DNA from: Bacillus sp. B1-b2
GTDB taxonomy: Bacteria; Bacillota; Bacilli; Bacillales; Cytobacillaceae
NCBI RefSeq assembly: GCF_009183415.1
Contig: NZ_WEHU01000011.1
Span: 62,001-126,000, forward strand
Reading direction: 5' to 3'
DNA length: 64,000 bases
Positions 41,595 through 51,203 of this stretch are shown in pieces. Position 1 is the first letter of the stretch. Each line of letters starts with the position of its first letter. A model generated the notes under the pieces. It was not told the origin of the DNA. It worked only from the letters and a program-made list of their open reading frames with translations, and made no database searches. Both the position numbers and the translations under genes were made by a program.

Positions 41595-42326
41595 ATGCTA
41601 ATTAAATCAGATTCGAGACATTTATATTTGCAGGTTGTGGATCGTCTGAAAAAAGACATAGAAGTCGGAATATATAAAGAAAGAGAAAAATTCCCTTCTG
41701 AATTCGAACTTGCGAAAACCTTAGGTGTCAGTAGAGCAACTTTACGAGAAGCGCTCCGAACATTAGAAGAAGAGAATGTTATTGTCAGAAGACATGGTGT
41801 TGGAACTTTTGTAAACAGCAGGCCATTATTTAATTCTGGCATTGAGCAACTAAGTAGTGTCACGAACATGATTAAGCAAGCAGGTATGAATCCCGGAACA
41901 ATTTTTCTAAGCTCCAATTCATTGCTCATGGCAGAAGAGGATGTAAAACGCTTCTCAAGTTCACAAGAGGAAGAGCTATTGTGTATCGAAAGAGTTCGAA
42001 CAGCTAATGGCGAGCCGGTTGTTTATTGTATGGATAAGCTACCACAGAAGTTCTTACCAGAACGATTTTCATACGATCAAGAATCTATTTTTCAATTCTT
42101 GGAATCGGATAGTCAAAGGCATATTACATACGCTGTTGCACAAATCGAACCGATTGGATATCACGACAAAGTCTCTCCCATTTTACAATGTGAACCTGAA
42201 ACGGCATTGCTTGTTTTAAAGCAAATGCACTATGATGAGAAGGATACACCAATTCTTTATTCTGTCAATTATTTTCGAGCAGATAAATTTAGCTTTCAAG
42301 TTTTAAGAAAAAGAATTTATTCATAA
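41595..42326 (+). CDS. ymfC: GntR/HutC-family transcriptional regulator (YmfC-like)
   Basis: The 243-residue protein has an N-terminal winged helix ([28 protein letters not shown]) and a C-terminal UTRA ligand-binding domain, the HutC subfamily. The start at 41595 follows TGGAGGA; the TTG at 41580 would sit on the ribosome site. It lies after spoIIIE, as ymfC does in B. subtilis, and directly before the nucleoside importer genes, so it may control them. The ligand is unknown. Confidence 0.88.
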   Translation: MLIKSDSRHLYLQVVDRLKKDIEVGIYKEREKFPSEFELAKTLGVSRATLREALRTLEEENVIVRRHGVGTFVNSRPLFNSGIEQLSSVTNMIKQAGMNPGTIFLSSNSLLMAEEDVKRFSSSQEEELLCIERVRTANGEPVVYCMDKLPQKFLPERFSYDQESIFQFLESDSQRHITYAVAQIEPIGYHDKVSPILQCEPETALLVLKQMHYDEKDTPILYSVNYFRADKFSFQVLRKRIYS

Positions 42327-42396
42327 TTCTAGGGAAAGCTACTTTTAGGGTCTTCTTACTAAACATTTCAATACAAAAAACTGGGGGGTACAAACC

Positions 42397-43467
42397 TTGA
42401 AAAAGCGTAAATTTGGCCTAGCACTTTCATTAGTACTAGCAGCAGGAACTGTATTAGGAGCTTGTGGAAGTAACAATGATGAAAATGATAATGCTGCTGA
42501 GGGAGATAAAGAAAAAGATTCTTTTAGCGTAGCAATGGTTACAGATGTAGGTGGAGTAGATGATAAATCTTTCAACCAATCTGCTTGGGAAGGATTACAA
42601 GCTTTTGGTAAAGAAAACAGCTTAGAAAAAGGTGAAGGTGGATATGATTACCTTCAATCTCAATCTGATGCAGATTATGCTACTAACTTAAATAGCTTAA
42701 CTCGTAAAGGTTTTGACTTAGTATTTGGTATTGGTTTCATGATGGAAGGTGCAATTGATGAGATTGCAAAACAACAAACAGATGCACATTTTGCAATTGT
42801 TGACGCTGTAGTAGATGAGCCAAACGTTGCAAGTATTACATTTAAAGAACAAGAAGCTGGTTTCTTAGCAGGTGTTGCTGCAGGTAAAGCAACTAAAAGT
42901 AACAAAATCGGATTTATTGGTGGGGTTGAAAGTGAAGTAATCGCTCGTTTCCAAGCTGGTTTTGAAGCTGGTGTTAAAGAATCAAATCCAGAAGCAACAG
43001 TAGATTCTCAATATTCTGGTGCTTTTGATAAGCCAGAATTAGGTAAAACAATTGCTAACAAAATGTACTCTTCTGGTGCTGACGTAGTATTCCATGCTGC
43101 TGGTGGTACTGGTGCTGGATTATTCACAGAGGCTAAAGAATTAAAAGAAAAAGATCCTTCAAGTTATATTTGGGCAATTGGTGTAGACTCTGACCAAGCT
43201 GCTGAAGGAAAAGTAGGAGATCATAACATTGTGTTAACATCTGCATTAAAAGGTGTTTCTACTGCAGTACAAGATATCTCTGCAAAAGCTAAAGATGGTA
43301 ACTTCCCAGGTGGAGAAACTACTGTTTACGGTTTAGCTGAAGATGGTGTTGGTCTTGCTACAATTAACGAAGAAGTAGAAAACAAAGCAGATATCGATGC
43401 AGCTATTGAAGAATGGACTGCAAAAATTAAAAACGGTGAGTACACTGTTCCTGATACTGTAAAATAA
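42397..43467 (+). CDS. nupN: BMP-family nucleoside-binding lipoprotein
   Basis: This is the substrate-binding lipoprotein of an ABC importer. The signal peptide ends in the lipobox LGAC with the lipidated Cys23, followed by an Asn/Asp-rich tether. The BMP/Med domain shows MVTDVGGVDDKSFNQSAWEG, the family N-terminal signature for purine nucleoside binding. Translation starts at TTG 42397 after GGGGGG. The product is 356 residues. The three genes downstream encode the ATPase and permeases, matching B. subtilis YufN-O-P-Q (NupNOPQ). A terminator after this gene would make the binding protein more abundant than the rest. Confidence 0.9.
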   Translation: MKKRKFGLALSLVLAAGTVLGACGSNNDENDNAAEGDKEKDSFSVAMVTDVGGVDDKSFNQSAWEGLQAFGKENSLEKGEGGYDYLQSQSDADYATNLNSLTRKGFDLVFGIGFMMEGAIDEIAKQQTDAHFAIVDAVVDEPNVASITFKEQEAGFLAGVAAGKATKSNKIGFIGGVESEVIARFQAGFEAGVKESNPEATVDSQYSGAFDKPELGKTIANKMYSSGADVVFHAAGGTGAGLFTEAKELKEKDPSSYIWAIGVDSDQAAEGKVGDHNIVLTSALKGVSTAVQDISAKAKDGNFPGGETTVYGLAEDGVGLATINEEVENKADIDAAIEEWTAKIKNGEYTVPDTVK

Positions 43468-43487
43468 TTAGTAATTAATGCTAATAC

Positions 43488-43528
43488 AGGAATAAGTGAT
43501 TTGCATAGCAAACACTTATTCCTTTTTT
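43488..43528 (+). terminator. Terminator between lipoprotein and ATPase genes
   Basis: AGGAATAAGTG pairs with CACTTATTCCT, followed by TTTTT. Partial read-through would supply the downstream transporter genes. Confidence 0.88.
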
Positions 43529-43718
43529 ACGACTAAGATTTAGAATTTTAACTAAAAAATAGAAGCTAAATTCTATTTTTTATTAAAAATTTTATCTTGG
43601 TGAAATTATAGTAATATAGTTATAAATGCTGTATAAATGAAGGTTTTGCTTCTTGAAATACTTAATTTGCCATAAGTTAGAATGAATATTTTGTAGGTTG
43701 TAAGAAGGAGTGGAAGCA

Positions 43719-45248
43719 ATGGAATATGTAATCGAGATGTTAAACATTCGAAAAGAATTCCCTGGTATTGTTGCAAATAACAATATTACCCTTCAAGTAA
43801 AAAAAGGTGAGATTCATGCATTGTTGGGGGAAAATGGTGCAGGAAAGTCTACATTAATGAACGTTCTTTTCGGTTTGTATCAGCCAGAACGTGGCGAAAT
43901 CCGTGCTCGTGGGAAAGTAGTTAATATTTCAAATCCTAATATTGCAAATGAATTAGGAATAGGGATGGTTCATCAGCACTTTATGCTAATTGATACGTTT
44001 ACTGTAACGGAAAATATTATTCTAGGAAAAGAAACGGTTAATAAGGGGAAAATTGATCTAAAAAAAGCAGAAAAAGAAGTACAAGAGATTTCAGAAAGAT
44101 ATGGTTTAGCTGTTGATCCGAAAGCAAAAGTAGCGAATATTTCCGTTGGTATGCAACAAAGGGTGGAAATATTAAAAACGTTATACCGTGGTGCAGAAAT
44201 CTTAATCTTTGATGAACCTACAGCAGTATTAACACCACAGGAAATTACCGAATTAATTTCCATATTCCGAACTTTAATTAAAGAAGGAAAATCAATCATT
44301 CTTATTACTCATAAGTTGAAGGAAATCATGGAAGTATGTGATCGAGTAACCGTTATCCGAAAAGGAGAAGGTATTGGAACATATGACGTAAGTGGTACTA
44401 ATGCAAACGAATTAGCAAACTTAATGGTTGGCCGTGAGGTAACGTTTAAAACCGATAAAACACAAGCACAACCAAAAGAAACCGTTTTAAAAATTGCTGA
44501 CCTCAATGTGAAGGACTCTCGTGGAGTAAATGTTGTAAATTCACTGAATTTAGAGGTAAAAGCAGGAGAGATTGTTGGGATTGCTGGAGTAGACGGAAAC
44601 GGACAATCGGAACTAATAGAAGCAATAACGGGCTTAACCAAAAAAGACTCAGGTAGTATTACACTAAACGGAAACGACATTAGTGTTTTGACTCCTCGTA
44701 AAATCACGGAAAGTGGCGTAGGTCATATTCCTCAAGATCGTCATAAACATGGACTTGTATTAGATTTTTCTATTGGTGATAATATGGCTTTACAAAGCTA
44801 TTATAAGCAACCATACTCAAAAGCTGGTATTTTAAATCATAAATTTATGGAAAAGAAAGCAAGCGATTTAATTAGTGAATATGACGTGCGAACGCCAGGA
44901 CTACATACTCCTGCTAGAGCGCTTTCAGGTGGTAACCAACAAAAAGCAATTATTGGTCGTGAAGTAGATCGTGATCCTGATTTGCTTATTGCAGCACAGC
45001 CTACAAGAGGTCTAGATGTTGGTGCAATTGAATTTATTCACAAACGTTTAATTGAGCAAAGAGATAAAGGGAAAGCAGTACTACTCATTTCCTTTGAATT
45101 AGAGGAAATATTAAACGTTAGTGACCGCATAGCCGTTATTTTCGAAGGGGAAATCATTGCTATTGTTGATCCGAAAGAAACGACAGAGCAAGAATTAGGA
45201 TTATTAATGGCAGGATCGAAAGCTAAAAAAGTAGGTGTGGAGCAATAA
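43719..45248 (+). CDS. nupO: Nucleoside ABC transporter, double ATP-binding protein
   Basis: The 509-residue protein contains two ABC domains in tandem. The first has Walker A GENGAGKST and signature region SVGMQQRVEILK; the second has the degenerate GVDGNGQSE and SGGNQQKAIIGRE, as usual for sugar/nucleoside-type double ATPases. LIFDEPTA and the altered LIAAQPTRGLD are the Walker B regions. The start at 43719 has AAGGAG upstream. Its stop overlaps the nupP start by one base. Confidence 0.92.
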   Translation: MEYVIEMLNIRKEFPGIVANNNITLQVKKGEIHALLGENGAGKSTLMNVLFGLYQPERGEIRARGKVVNISNPNIANELGIGMVHQHFMLIDTFTVTENIILGKETVNKGKIDLKKAEKEVQEISERYGLAVDPKAKVANISVGMQQRVEILKTLYRGAEILIFDEPTAVLTPQEITELISIFRTLIKEGKSIILITHKLKEIMEVCDRVTVIRKGEGIGTYDVSGTNANELANLMVGREVTFKTDKTQAQPKETVLKIADLNVKDSRGVNVVNSLNLEVKAGEIVGIAGVDGNGQSELIEAITGLTKKDSGSITLNGNDISVLTPRKITESGVGHIPQDRHKHGLVLDFSIGDNMALQSYYKQPYSKAGILNHKFMEKKASDLISEYDVRTPGLHTPARALSGGNQQKAIIGREVDRDPDLLIAAQPTRGLDVGAIEFIHKRLIEQRDKGKAVLLISFELEEILNVSDRIAVIFEGEIIAIVDPKETTEQELGLLMAGSKAKKVGVEQ

Positions 45249-46306
45249 TGTCTAATACATTAAAGAGAATTAGTATACCAGTAATTTCTGTATTACTAGG
45301 TGGTATTGTTGGAACGTTAATTATGCTTGTTTCTGGTTATAATCCAGTTGATGCATATGCTGCATTATGGAATGGAGCATTTGGTGAAGTATATTACTTT
45401 GGTGAAGTAGTCCGTCAGATTACTCCACTAATACTAGCTGGTTTAGCCGTTGCTTTTGCTTTTCGTACAGGACTTTTCAATATAGGGGTAGAAGGTCAAT
45501 TAATCGTTGGCTGGCTTGCATCTGTATGGGTAGGAGTAGCATTCGAATTACCAGCAATCATTCATTTACCTCTTGCTGTTTTAGCAGGTGCAGCAGCGGG
45601 AGCTTTATGGGCATTCATACCTGGATTCTTAAAAGCAAGATTCCGTGTACATGAAGTTATCGTATGTATTATGATGAACTATATCGCTTTACATGTGAGT
45701 AACTACTTAATTCGAAATGTATTAACTAATAAAGAAGATCGTACAGAAACTATTTTTCCATCTGCAAGTTTACGATCAGACTTTTTAGCAGAACTTACAG
45801 ATTATTCCCGTCTTCACTGGGGAATTCTGATTGCAGTTGCTTGTGTATTGATTATGTGGTTCTTGTTAAATAAAACAGTTAAAGGATACGAATTAAAGGC
45901 TGTAGGATTTAACCAACATGCATCACAATATGCAGGGATGAATGTAAACAGAAACATTGTTTTAGCAATGGTTATCTCTGGTGCATTCGCAGGATTATCT
46001 GGAGTTATGGAAGGCTTAGGAACATTTGAATACGTAAGTAATAAAGGTGGATTTACTGGGGTTGGTTTTGACGGTATCGCAGTTGCGTTACTAGGTGCAA
46101 ATGGACCACTAGGTGTTCTATTAGCTGCTTGCTTATTCGGTTTCTTAAAGGTTGGAGCATTAAATATGCCACTTGAGGCACAGGTTCCAAATGAAATGGT
46201 AGATATTATCATTGCGTTAATTGTATTCTTCGTAGCTTCTAGTTACATGATTCGACTATTATTGGATAGATTAAGTAAAAATAAAAGTAAAAAGGGGGAG
46301 AAGTAA
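45248..46306 (+). CDS. nupP: Nucleoside ABC transporter permease 1
   Basis: This 352-residue integral membrane protein has about nine or ten hydrophobic segments and the family-2 branched-chain/sugar permease pattern (FRTGLFNIGVEGQLIVGWLAS and AGLSGVMEGLGTFEY). It begins at the nupO stop and ends immediately before nupQ, so the three are translationally coupled. The two permeases probably form the heterodimeric channel of the importer. Confidence 0.9.
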   Translation: MSNTLKRISIPVISVLLGGIVGTLIMLVSGYNPVDAYAALWNGAFGEVYYFGEVVRQITPLILAGLAVAFAFRTGLFNIGVEGQLIVGWLASVWVGVAFELPAIIHLPLAVLAGAAAGALWAFIPGFLKARFRVHEVIVCIMMNYIALHVSNYLIRNVLTNKEDRTETIFPSASLRSDFLAELTDYSRLHWGILIAVACVLIMWFLLNKTVKGYELKAVGFNQHASQYAGMNVNRNIVLAMVISGAFAGLSGVMEGLGTFEYVSNKGGFTGVGFDGIAVALLGANGPLGVLLAACLFGFLKVGALNMPLEAQVPNEMVDIIIALIVFFVASSYMIRLLLDRLSKNKSKKGEK

Positions 46307-47269
46307 ATGGGATTAATGGATGTATTATTAATTGTCATACCTTCTTCGCTATTATTTGCAGCTCCACTTATTTTCACTGCACTTGGAGGGAATTTCTCTG
46401 AAAGAGCAGGGGTAGTAAACATTGGACTAGAAGGATTAATGGTAATGGGAGCATTTTCTTCTATTGTATTTAATATCTTTTTTGCAGATAAATTGCATGG
46501 ATGGACTCCATGGGTATCATTACTTGTTGCTATGGTGGTTGGAGCAGTGTTCTCCATTCTTCATGCTGTTGCATCTATCACATTCCGTGCGGATCAGACA
46601 GTTTCTGGTGTAGCAATCAATCTACTCGCAACTGGACTTTCTCTTTTCTTAGTAAAGTTAATATTTGACGGAAAAGGACAAACAGAAACAATTAGCTATG
46701 GTTTTAAAAAGGTAGATATTCCACTGCTAAGTGATATACCAGTAATTGGAGATATTTTCTTCTCTAACACATATTGGACTTCATATTTAGCTATTATTGT
46801 AGCTATCTTAGCTTGGTTTGTTATGTATAAAACACCATTTGGTTTACGTCTTCGCTCTGTTGGGGAACATCCAATGGCAGCTGATACAATGGGAATCAAT
46901 GTAACGAAAATGCGTTATACAGCAGTAATCATTTCTGGAGCATTTGGTGGTATTGGTGGGGGAGTTTTTGCCCAATCGATTACAAATGATTTCACACATT
47001 CTACAATCAGTGGACAAGGGTTCATGGCGATTGCAGCATTAATCTTTGGTAAGTGGAATCCTCTTGGAGCAATGGGCGCAGCAATATTCTTCGGATTTGC
47101 TCAAAGCTTAAGTATCGTAGGAAGCAGCTTCCCATTCCTAAAAGATATACCAAATGTGTACTTGTTAATCGCACCATATGTATTAACAATCATTGCATTA
47201 ACTGGATTTATCGGTCGTGCAGAAGCACCAAAAGCATCTGGTATTCCTTATATTAAAGGAAGCAGATAA
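46307..47269 (+). CDS. nupQ: Nucleoside ABC transporter permease 2
   Basis: This 320-residue membrane protein is a paralogue of nupP, recognisable by NFSERAGVVNIGLEGLMVMGAF and GVAINLLATGLSLFLV. It starts directly after the nupP stop behind GGGGGAG. It completes the lipoprotein-ATPase-permease-permease set. Confidence 0.9.
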   Translation: MGLMDVLLIVIPSSLLFAAPLIFTALGGNFSERAGVVNIGLEGLMVMGAFSSIVFNIFFADKLHGWTPWVSLLVAMVVGAVFSILHAVASITFRADQTVSGVAINLLATGLSLFLVKLIFDGKGQTETISYGFKKVDIPLLSDIPVIGDIFFSNTYWTSYLAIIVAILAWFVMYKTPFGLRLRSVGEHPMAADTMGINVTKMRYTAVIISGAFGGIGGGVFAQSITNDFTHSTISGQGFMAIAALIFGKWNPLGAMGAAIFFGFAQSLSIVGSSFPFLKDIPNVYLLIAPYVLTIIALTGFIGRAEAPKASGIPYIKGSR

Positions 47270-47273
47270 TAGT

Positions 47274-47311
47274 AAAACAAAAGACTCCAGAAATGGGGTC
47301 TTTTTGTTTTG
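47274..47311 (+). terminator. Rho-independent terminator after nupQ
   Basis: AAAACAAAAGACTCC pairs with GGGGTCTTTTTGTTTT, with a G-U pair. The T-rich 3' arm serves as the tail. Confidence 0.85.
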
Positions 47312-47506
47312 GGCAAGCTTTTTATTCAAAGGAATGGAGTCACGGATTGTTATTAAGGAACAAAACTCCAAAAAAGTTTAATTAATTTATCTACAAATGT
47401 ATATAGTTGATAGTAGAATGCTTGGACAATCATCCATTCACTTTTGGCGGAAAAACATATATATAAAATAAATGACAGAAACCTAAAATGGAGAGGAGAA
47501 TACACT

Positions 47507-47779
47507 GTGCTTTCTTTTAAAGCTAAAGTGGAATTTAAAAATATACAACAGGAGGTAAATGAGCAGTTATTTAAAGATGTATCTATACTAAGAAAAGAAT
47601 TAAAGGAAATGAAAATGAATTACGAGGAATTTAAAAGAGAAGTCTTATCTAATATCCTCCAACTAAACAAGGCTAACCAAGATCTCTACGAACAACTCTC
47701 CGTCCAAAATAATCAGCATACTGATACTATTCAAAATCTAAATGAGCAACTATCCCATAGTAAGTATAATCGCTTATAA
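47507..47779 (+). CDS. Small predicted coiled-coil protein
   Basis: I do not recognise this family. The 90-residue product, starting at GTG 47507 behind GAGAGGAG, is almost wholly heptad-like helix (EVNEQLFKDVSILRKELKEM and on), rich in Glu, Lys, Asn and Gln, with no cysteine or membrane span. A longer frame opens at TTG 47444 but lacks a ribosome site. It stands alone between the nup terminator and a chemoreceptor gene on the opposite strand. Confidence 0.6.
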   Translation: MLSFKAKVEFKNIQQEVNEQLFKDVSILRKELKEMKMNYEEFKREVLSNILQLNKANQDLYEQLSVQNNQHTDTIQNLNEQLSHSKYNRL

Positions 47780-48134
47780 AAATAAGCAATTGTTATAATA
47801 GTACAGAACAATAAATTTATAGAAGAAGGATTTTGTTATTACAAAGTTAATAGTTATGCATTTACTACTTAAATGAAAGATAAAATGATTTTAAAAGTTT
47901 AAATCGCCTATAGTCATGCTTAATTTATTAATACTGAAAGGAATTATTTTTCAAGAAACAATTGAGGTAGTTATGTTGCAAATGGATTATATAAATTCTT
48001 GTCGAATTAAATATTATTACTTTTAAAGATTAATAGTTTTGGAAGGTTTCATTAAGAAATATGAAGAAAGAAAACGTAGAATTAGCTTATGAAAGAAGGG
48101 ATGCTTATGCATTTTTAAAAGATGATGATTTTTA
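47780..48134 (+). other. Intergenic region, no recognised gene
   Basis: I see no supported gene here. A 24-codon frame (48061-48135, beginning MKKENVELAYERRDAYAFL) has only a distant GGAAGG upstream. It could be a microprotein or the remnant of a larger gene, but the evidence is thin. Confidence 0.3.
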
Positions 48135-48183
48135 GAAAAAAACTAGGAGTAACAAAAAGACACTTCTCATTGTAACTCCTAGT
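48135..48183 (-). terminator. Terminator of the chemoreceptor gene
   Basis: On the minus strand ACTAGGAGT pairs with ACTCCTAGT and is followed by TTTTTTTC, about 50 bases after the chemoreceptor stop. Confidence 0.8.
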
Positions 48184-48229
48184 ATAAATTCTTTTTAAGA
48201 CAAAAGGTGCTAAATAATGAACTATACCA

Positions 48230-49942
48230 CTAAATTTTAAATTGGTTGATAATAACTTGTAAATCATCAGCTAATTTGGCAAGGGCCAGTGAGGATGATG
48301 TTATTTCTTGCATAGAAGCAAGCTGTTCTTCTGTTGCAGCTGAGATATTCTGAGTAATCATGGAAGATTCTTGAGCAACATTACTTACATTTTTAATGGA
48401 CTCATTTACTGAGTTTGTTCCACTTGATAATTTCTTAAGTGATTCTGAAATATCTTCTATTTGTGAAACTATCCCATTTACAGCTTGTTCGATTTTCTCG
48501 AAAGAGCTACCTGCTATGTTCACAACATTAAGACCTGATTGAACCTCTTCCGCTGCTTTTTCCATTGTTTCTAGTGTTACATTCGTATCATTTTGAATTA
48601 ACTGTATAAGATTCGCAATTTGTTCAGTTGAATTAGTTGATTCTTCCGCTAGCTTTCTTACTTCATCGGCAACTACTGCAAAACCTTTACCATGTTCACC
48701 AGCTCTGGCAGCTTCAATAGCTGCATTTAATGCTAACAAATTAGTTTGTGCTGATATTCCTGTTATCACGTTAGTAATATGACCTATTTGATGAGATCTG
48801 TCATTCAAACTTCTTACTGCCTTAGAAAGACTATTTACATTTTCATAAATAGAATTCATCTGTACATTTACTTTTTGAATTGCCTTATTTCCTTCAGTGG
48901 ATAGTGTTGATGCATGTAGAACTTCTCTCGTAATTTTATCTGTATGATTAGATATTGTTTTAGTATGATCCGTTATGTCTCTAATAACTATAGAACTATC
49001 CTCGACTGTATCCAACTGCTTATCAGATCCTAGTGCAAGTTCTTGAACTGTTAGAGTAATATGTTCGCTTGCGTTACTGTTTTGCTCTGCACTGGCACTT
49101 AATTGTTCAGAAGCAGATGCAACTTGTTGTGAAGAGTCTTGTACCGTACTGAATACAGCTTGGAGTGAATTTGTCATATTGTTAAAGGAAGAAGTAAGCT
49201 CACCAATTTCATCCTTGGATTCATATTTCCCCTTAACCCTAAAGTCACCCTTTTCAGCTTCCATAAGTAAGCCTTTAACTTCTTTAATAGGACGAACTAT
49301 CATACGGCTAATTAAGATACTTAGCGTTACTAAAATGATTAGTGCTATAACAACTATACTAGTAACAAAAATAAGTATTTCTTGTTTACTTTCTTTATTC
49401 TCTGTATCTATTGATTCAGCCGTTGTTAGGTTAGACTTCTGCAATTCTTTTAAAGTATCATTAAGAGCCGCTCGACTTTCTTCTACCTGACCTAGATATA
49501 AAGAGTACGCTTCTTCATTTCTATTGTTAGCAGCAAGCTCCACTACATTATTTCTATTTTTAGCAAGTTCTTGTGCACGTTGCTTGTATTGCTCTATTAG
49601 ATTTTTTTGTTCATTTGTTAAGTTCGTACTTTCAATTTCCGAAATTAGTGAATTAATCTCCACCCATGCGGAAGAGATTTCTTTGATTAATTCTTTGTTT
49701 CTCTCAGGGTCATTTGTTACTAAAAGCTCTAAAGTATATGCATCGCTAGCTCTAGCATTTACTCTGATTTGCATCACCATGTTTAGAGGTATTAGGTTAT
49801 CTTTATACATTTCATTTGAACTCTTTGCCATTTTATTAATATAACTAACGCCTAGTGTTCCTACTGTACTAAGCCCTAAACCACTTACAATAATAATAAT
49901 TAATAACTTCTTAGTAATACTTAAATTTTTTAGAAATTTCAA
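48230..49942 (-). CDS. Methyl-accepting chemotaxis protein
   Basis: This 570-residue membrane chemoreceptor would signal to CheA. I place the start at TTG 49942 ([13 protein letters not shown]), nine bases after a GGAG site; the longer frame to 50023 has no ribosome site. Membrane spans lie at about 12-32 and 185-210 and flank a helical four-helix-bundle-type sensor. A HAMP domain follows, then the signalling hairpin with the invariant [20 protein letters not shown] tip. The ligand cannot be told from sequence. It is isolated from other chemotaxis genes, like many Bacillus receptors, and has a sigma-D-like promoter. Confidence 0.92.
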   Translation of the reverse strand: MKFLKNLSITKKLLIIIIVSGLGLSTVGTLGVSYINKMAKSSNEMYKDNLIPLNMVMQIRVNARASDAYTLELLVTNDPERNKELIKEISSAWVEINSLISEIESTNLTNEQKNLIEQYKQRAQELAKNRNNVVELAANNRNEEAYSLYLGQVEESRAALNDTLKELQKSNLTTAESIDTENKESKQEILIFVTSIVVIALIILVTLSILISRMIVRPIKEVKGLLMEAEKGDFRVKGKYESKDEIGELTSSFNNMTNSLQAVFSTVQDSSQQVASASEQLSASAEQNSNASEHITLTVQELALGSDKQLDTVEDSSIVIRDITDHTKTISNHTDKITREVLHASTLSTEGNKAIQKVNVQMNSIYENVNSLSKAVRSLNDRSHQIGHITNVITGISAQTNLLALNAAIEAARAGEHGKGFAVVADEVRKLAEESTNSTEQIANLIQLIQNDTNVTLETMEKAAEEVQSGLNVVNIAGSSFEKIEQAVNGIVSQIEDISESLKKLSSGTNSVNESIKNVSNVAQESSMITQNISAATEEQLASMQEITSSSLALAKLADDLQVIINQFKI

Positions 49943-49980
49943 AATGATGAACTCCTTTACAAAATATTTATCTAATCTTA

Positions 49981-50006
49981 ATATCGGTTTAAAAAAAGAA
50001 ATTTCA
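49981..50006 (-). promoter_or_regulatory. Sigma-D-like promoter of the chemoreceptor gene
   Basis: On the minus strand TGAA, 14 bases and ACCGATAT resemble the sigma-D consensus TAAA-N15-GCCGATAT, with one mismatch in each half. It lies about 40 bases before the start codon, and sigma-D control of motility and chemotaxis genes is established. Confidence 0.5.
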
Positions 50007-50671
50007 ATTGAAATTAATTCCATAACTAAGATAAAGTTATAACAAGATATAATAGGTAATTTCTAGGAAAGAGAAAATAGAATACAATATACATTTTTTT
50101 ATGATTCTAGTTAAAAACTAAATTTTATGGATAGAATTCTTTCTGCTTATTTCTAAGTGGAAAGATAGGTACTATACTTGCTGAGATCATAGGACAGATT
50201 TTTCGAGACTTAACGTAAAAGAAGGTTTGGAGAATAATGAAGGATTCATAGATTGGCATTTGAATAGGTTTACGAGAAAATCATATATCATATCGATTTT
50301 TTTGAGAAAGGTATGGAATGATTAAAAATAGACAAATAAAAAAATCTGTCCTATTCATCACTTGGTGAAGGAAAGCAAGGAAAAAAGCATTCTTTTTCTT
50401 GAAAGATTTGTTAATGATAATGGCAACAACTTTAATAAAGGGTAGCATCAGAAAAATGTGGATTTATACCGTTAATGTAATTCCACATATATATAAGCCC
50501 AATTTCTCAGTGGAATGGAGAAATTGGGCTTTTTTAGTTATTTTAGTAAAGTACCGAATTGCAGTCCTTCAATAGCTAGAAATCCTAATCTTTAATCCAT
50601 TGTCTTTGCTAATTAATCTCTATTTGTTCAAGGCAACTATCTTCATGTTATACAGTAGTAATAATATAATA
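50007..50671. other. Intergenic region between chemoreceptor and VOC gene
   Basis: I find no gene in these roughly 660 bases. The only clear structure is the hairpin at 50495-50536, described separately. Short A/T-rich frames are not supported by ribosome sites. Confidence 0.4.
50495..50536 (+). terminator. Strong isolated terminator hairpin
   Basis: AAGCCCAATTTCTC pairs perfectly with GAGAAATTGGGCTT and is followed by TTTT; on the minus strand an A/T-rich tail is weaker. No gene on the plus strand reads into it, but on the minus strand it could end the VOC gene transcript. Confidence 0.7.
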
Positions 50672-51127
50672 TTACTCTACAAAACCATCTAGAAATTTAC
50701 TTGCCTCACTATTAAACTTCCACATTATACCGAATTTATCAACTAACATTCCAAAACTTACTGACCAGGGTGTAGAAGAGATCGGGAGGATCACAGTCCC
50801 ACCTTCTGAAAGCGCTTCGAAAATTTGCTTATTCCTGTCTGGATCAGCATCAATAATACTAATTAAGACTGTATTTCCTTTTATGAGTTCTCCAGTCGCA
50901 GGTTTCATAAAAGGCGGAACATCAGAAATCATTAAAATATTTCCTGAAAACTCCATACGAGATTCCATAATCATGTTTTGTTCTTCTTCCGTTAATGGGG
51001 CATTTGGATCTTGCCCAAAGGCACCAAATCTCACCATTTTTACACTAGTTGCTTGTAATGCCTTTTCATAAAAAGACAAAGCTTCTTCTGCTCTTCCATC
51101 AAATTGTAGATAAGTTACTGCTTTCAT
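50672..51127 (-). CDS. VOC-superfamily (PhnB/glyoxalase-like) protein
   Basis: The 151-residue protein starts VTYLQFDGRAEEALSFYEKAL and contains FGAFGQDPNAPLTEEEQN and the C-terminal GGTVILPISSTPWSVSFGMLVDKFGIMW, the pattern of PhnB/YjdN-like members of the vicinal oxygen chelate superfamily. These bind a metal or small ligand; substrates are mostly unknown. The ribosome site AGGAGGA is good. It is divergent from the WYL regulator, and the two starts are 76 bases apart with a shared palindrome, suggesting that the regulator controls this gene. Confidence 0.85.
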   Translation of the reverse strand: MKAVTYLQFDGRAEEALSFYEKALQATSVKMVRFGAFGQDPNAPLTEEEQNMIMESRMEFSGNILMISDVPPFMKPATGELIKGNTVLISIIDADPDRNKQIFEALSEGGTVILPISSTPWSVSFGMLVDKFGIMWKFNSEASKFLDGFVE

Positions 51128-51171
51128 ATTTTATTCCTCCTTTTCATATTTGAAGTATAATAGGACATAGG

Positions 51172-51187
51172 CGACATATGTATGTCG
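51172..51187. promoter_or_regulatory. Palindrome in the VOC/WYL divergent promoter region
   Basis: CGACATA-TG-TATGTCG is a perfect 7-2-7 inverted repeat lying just downstream of a TATAAT at 51156 and 17 bases before the regulator start. A role as the regulator's operator is inferred. Confidence 0.5.
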
Positions 51188-51203
51188 TATATTGGAGGGA
51201 AAA

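Noticed and set aside
48061-48135. 24-residue microprotein before the chemoreceptor terminator
   Set aside because: The ribosome site is weak and distant and the frame is too short to judge. It is noted only in the intergenic description.
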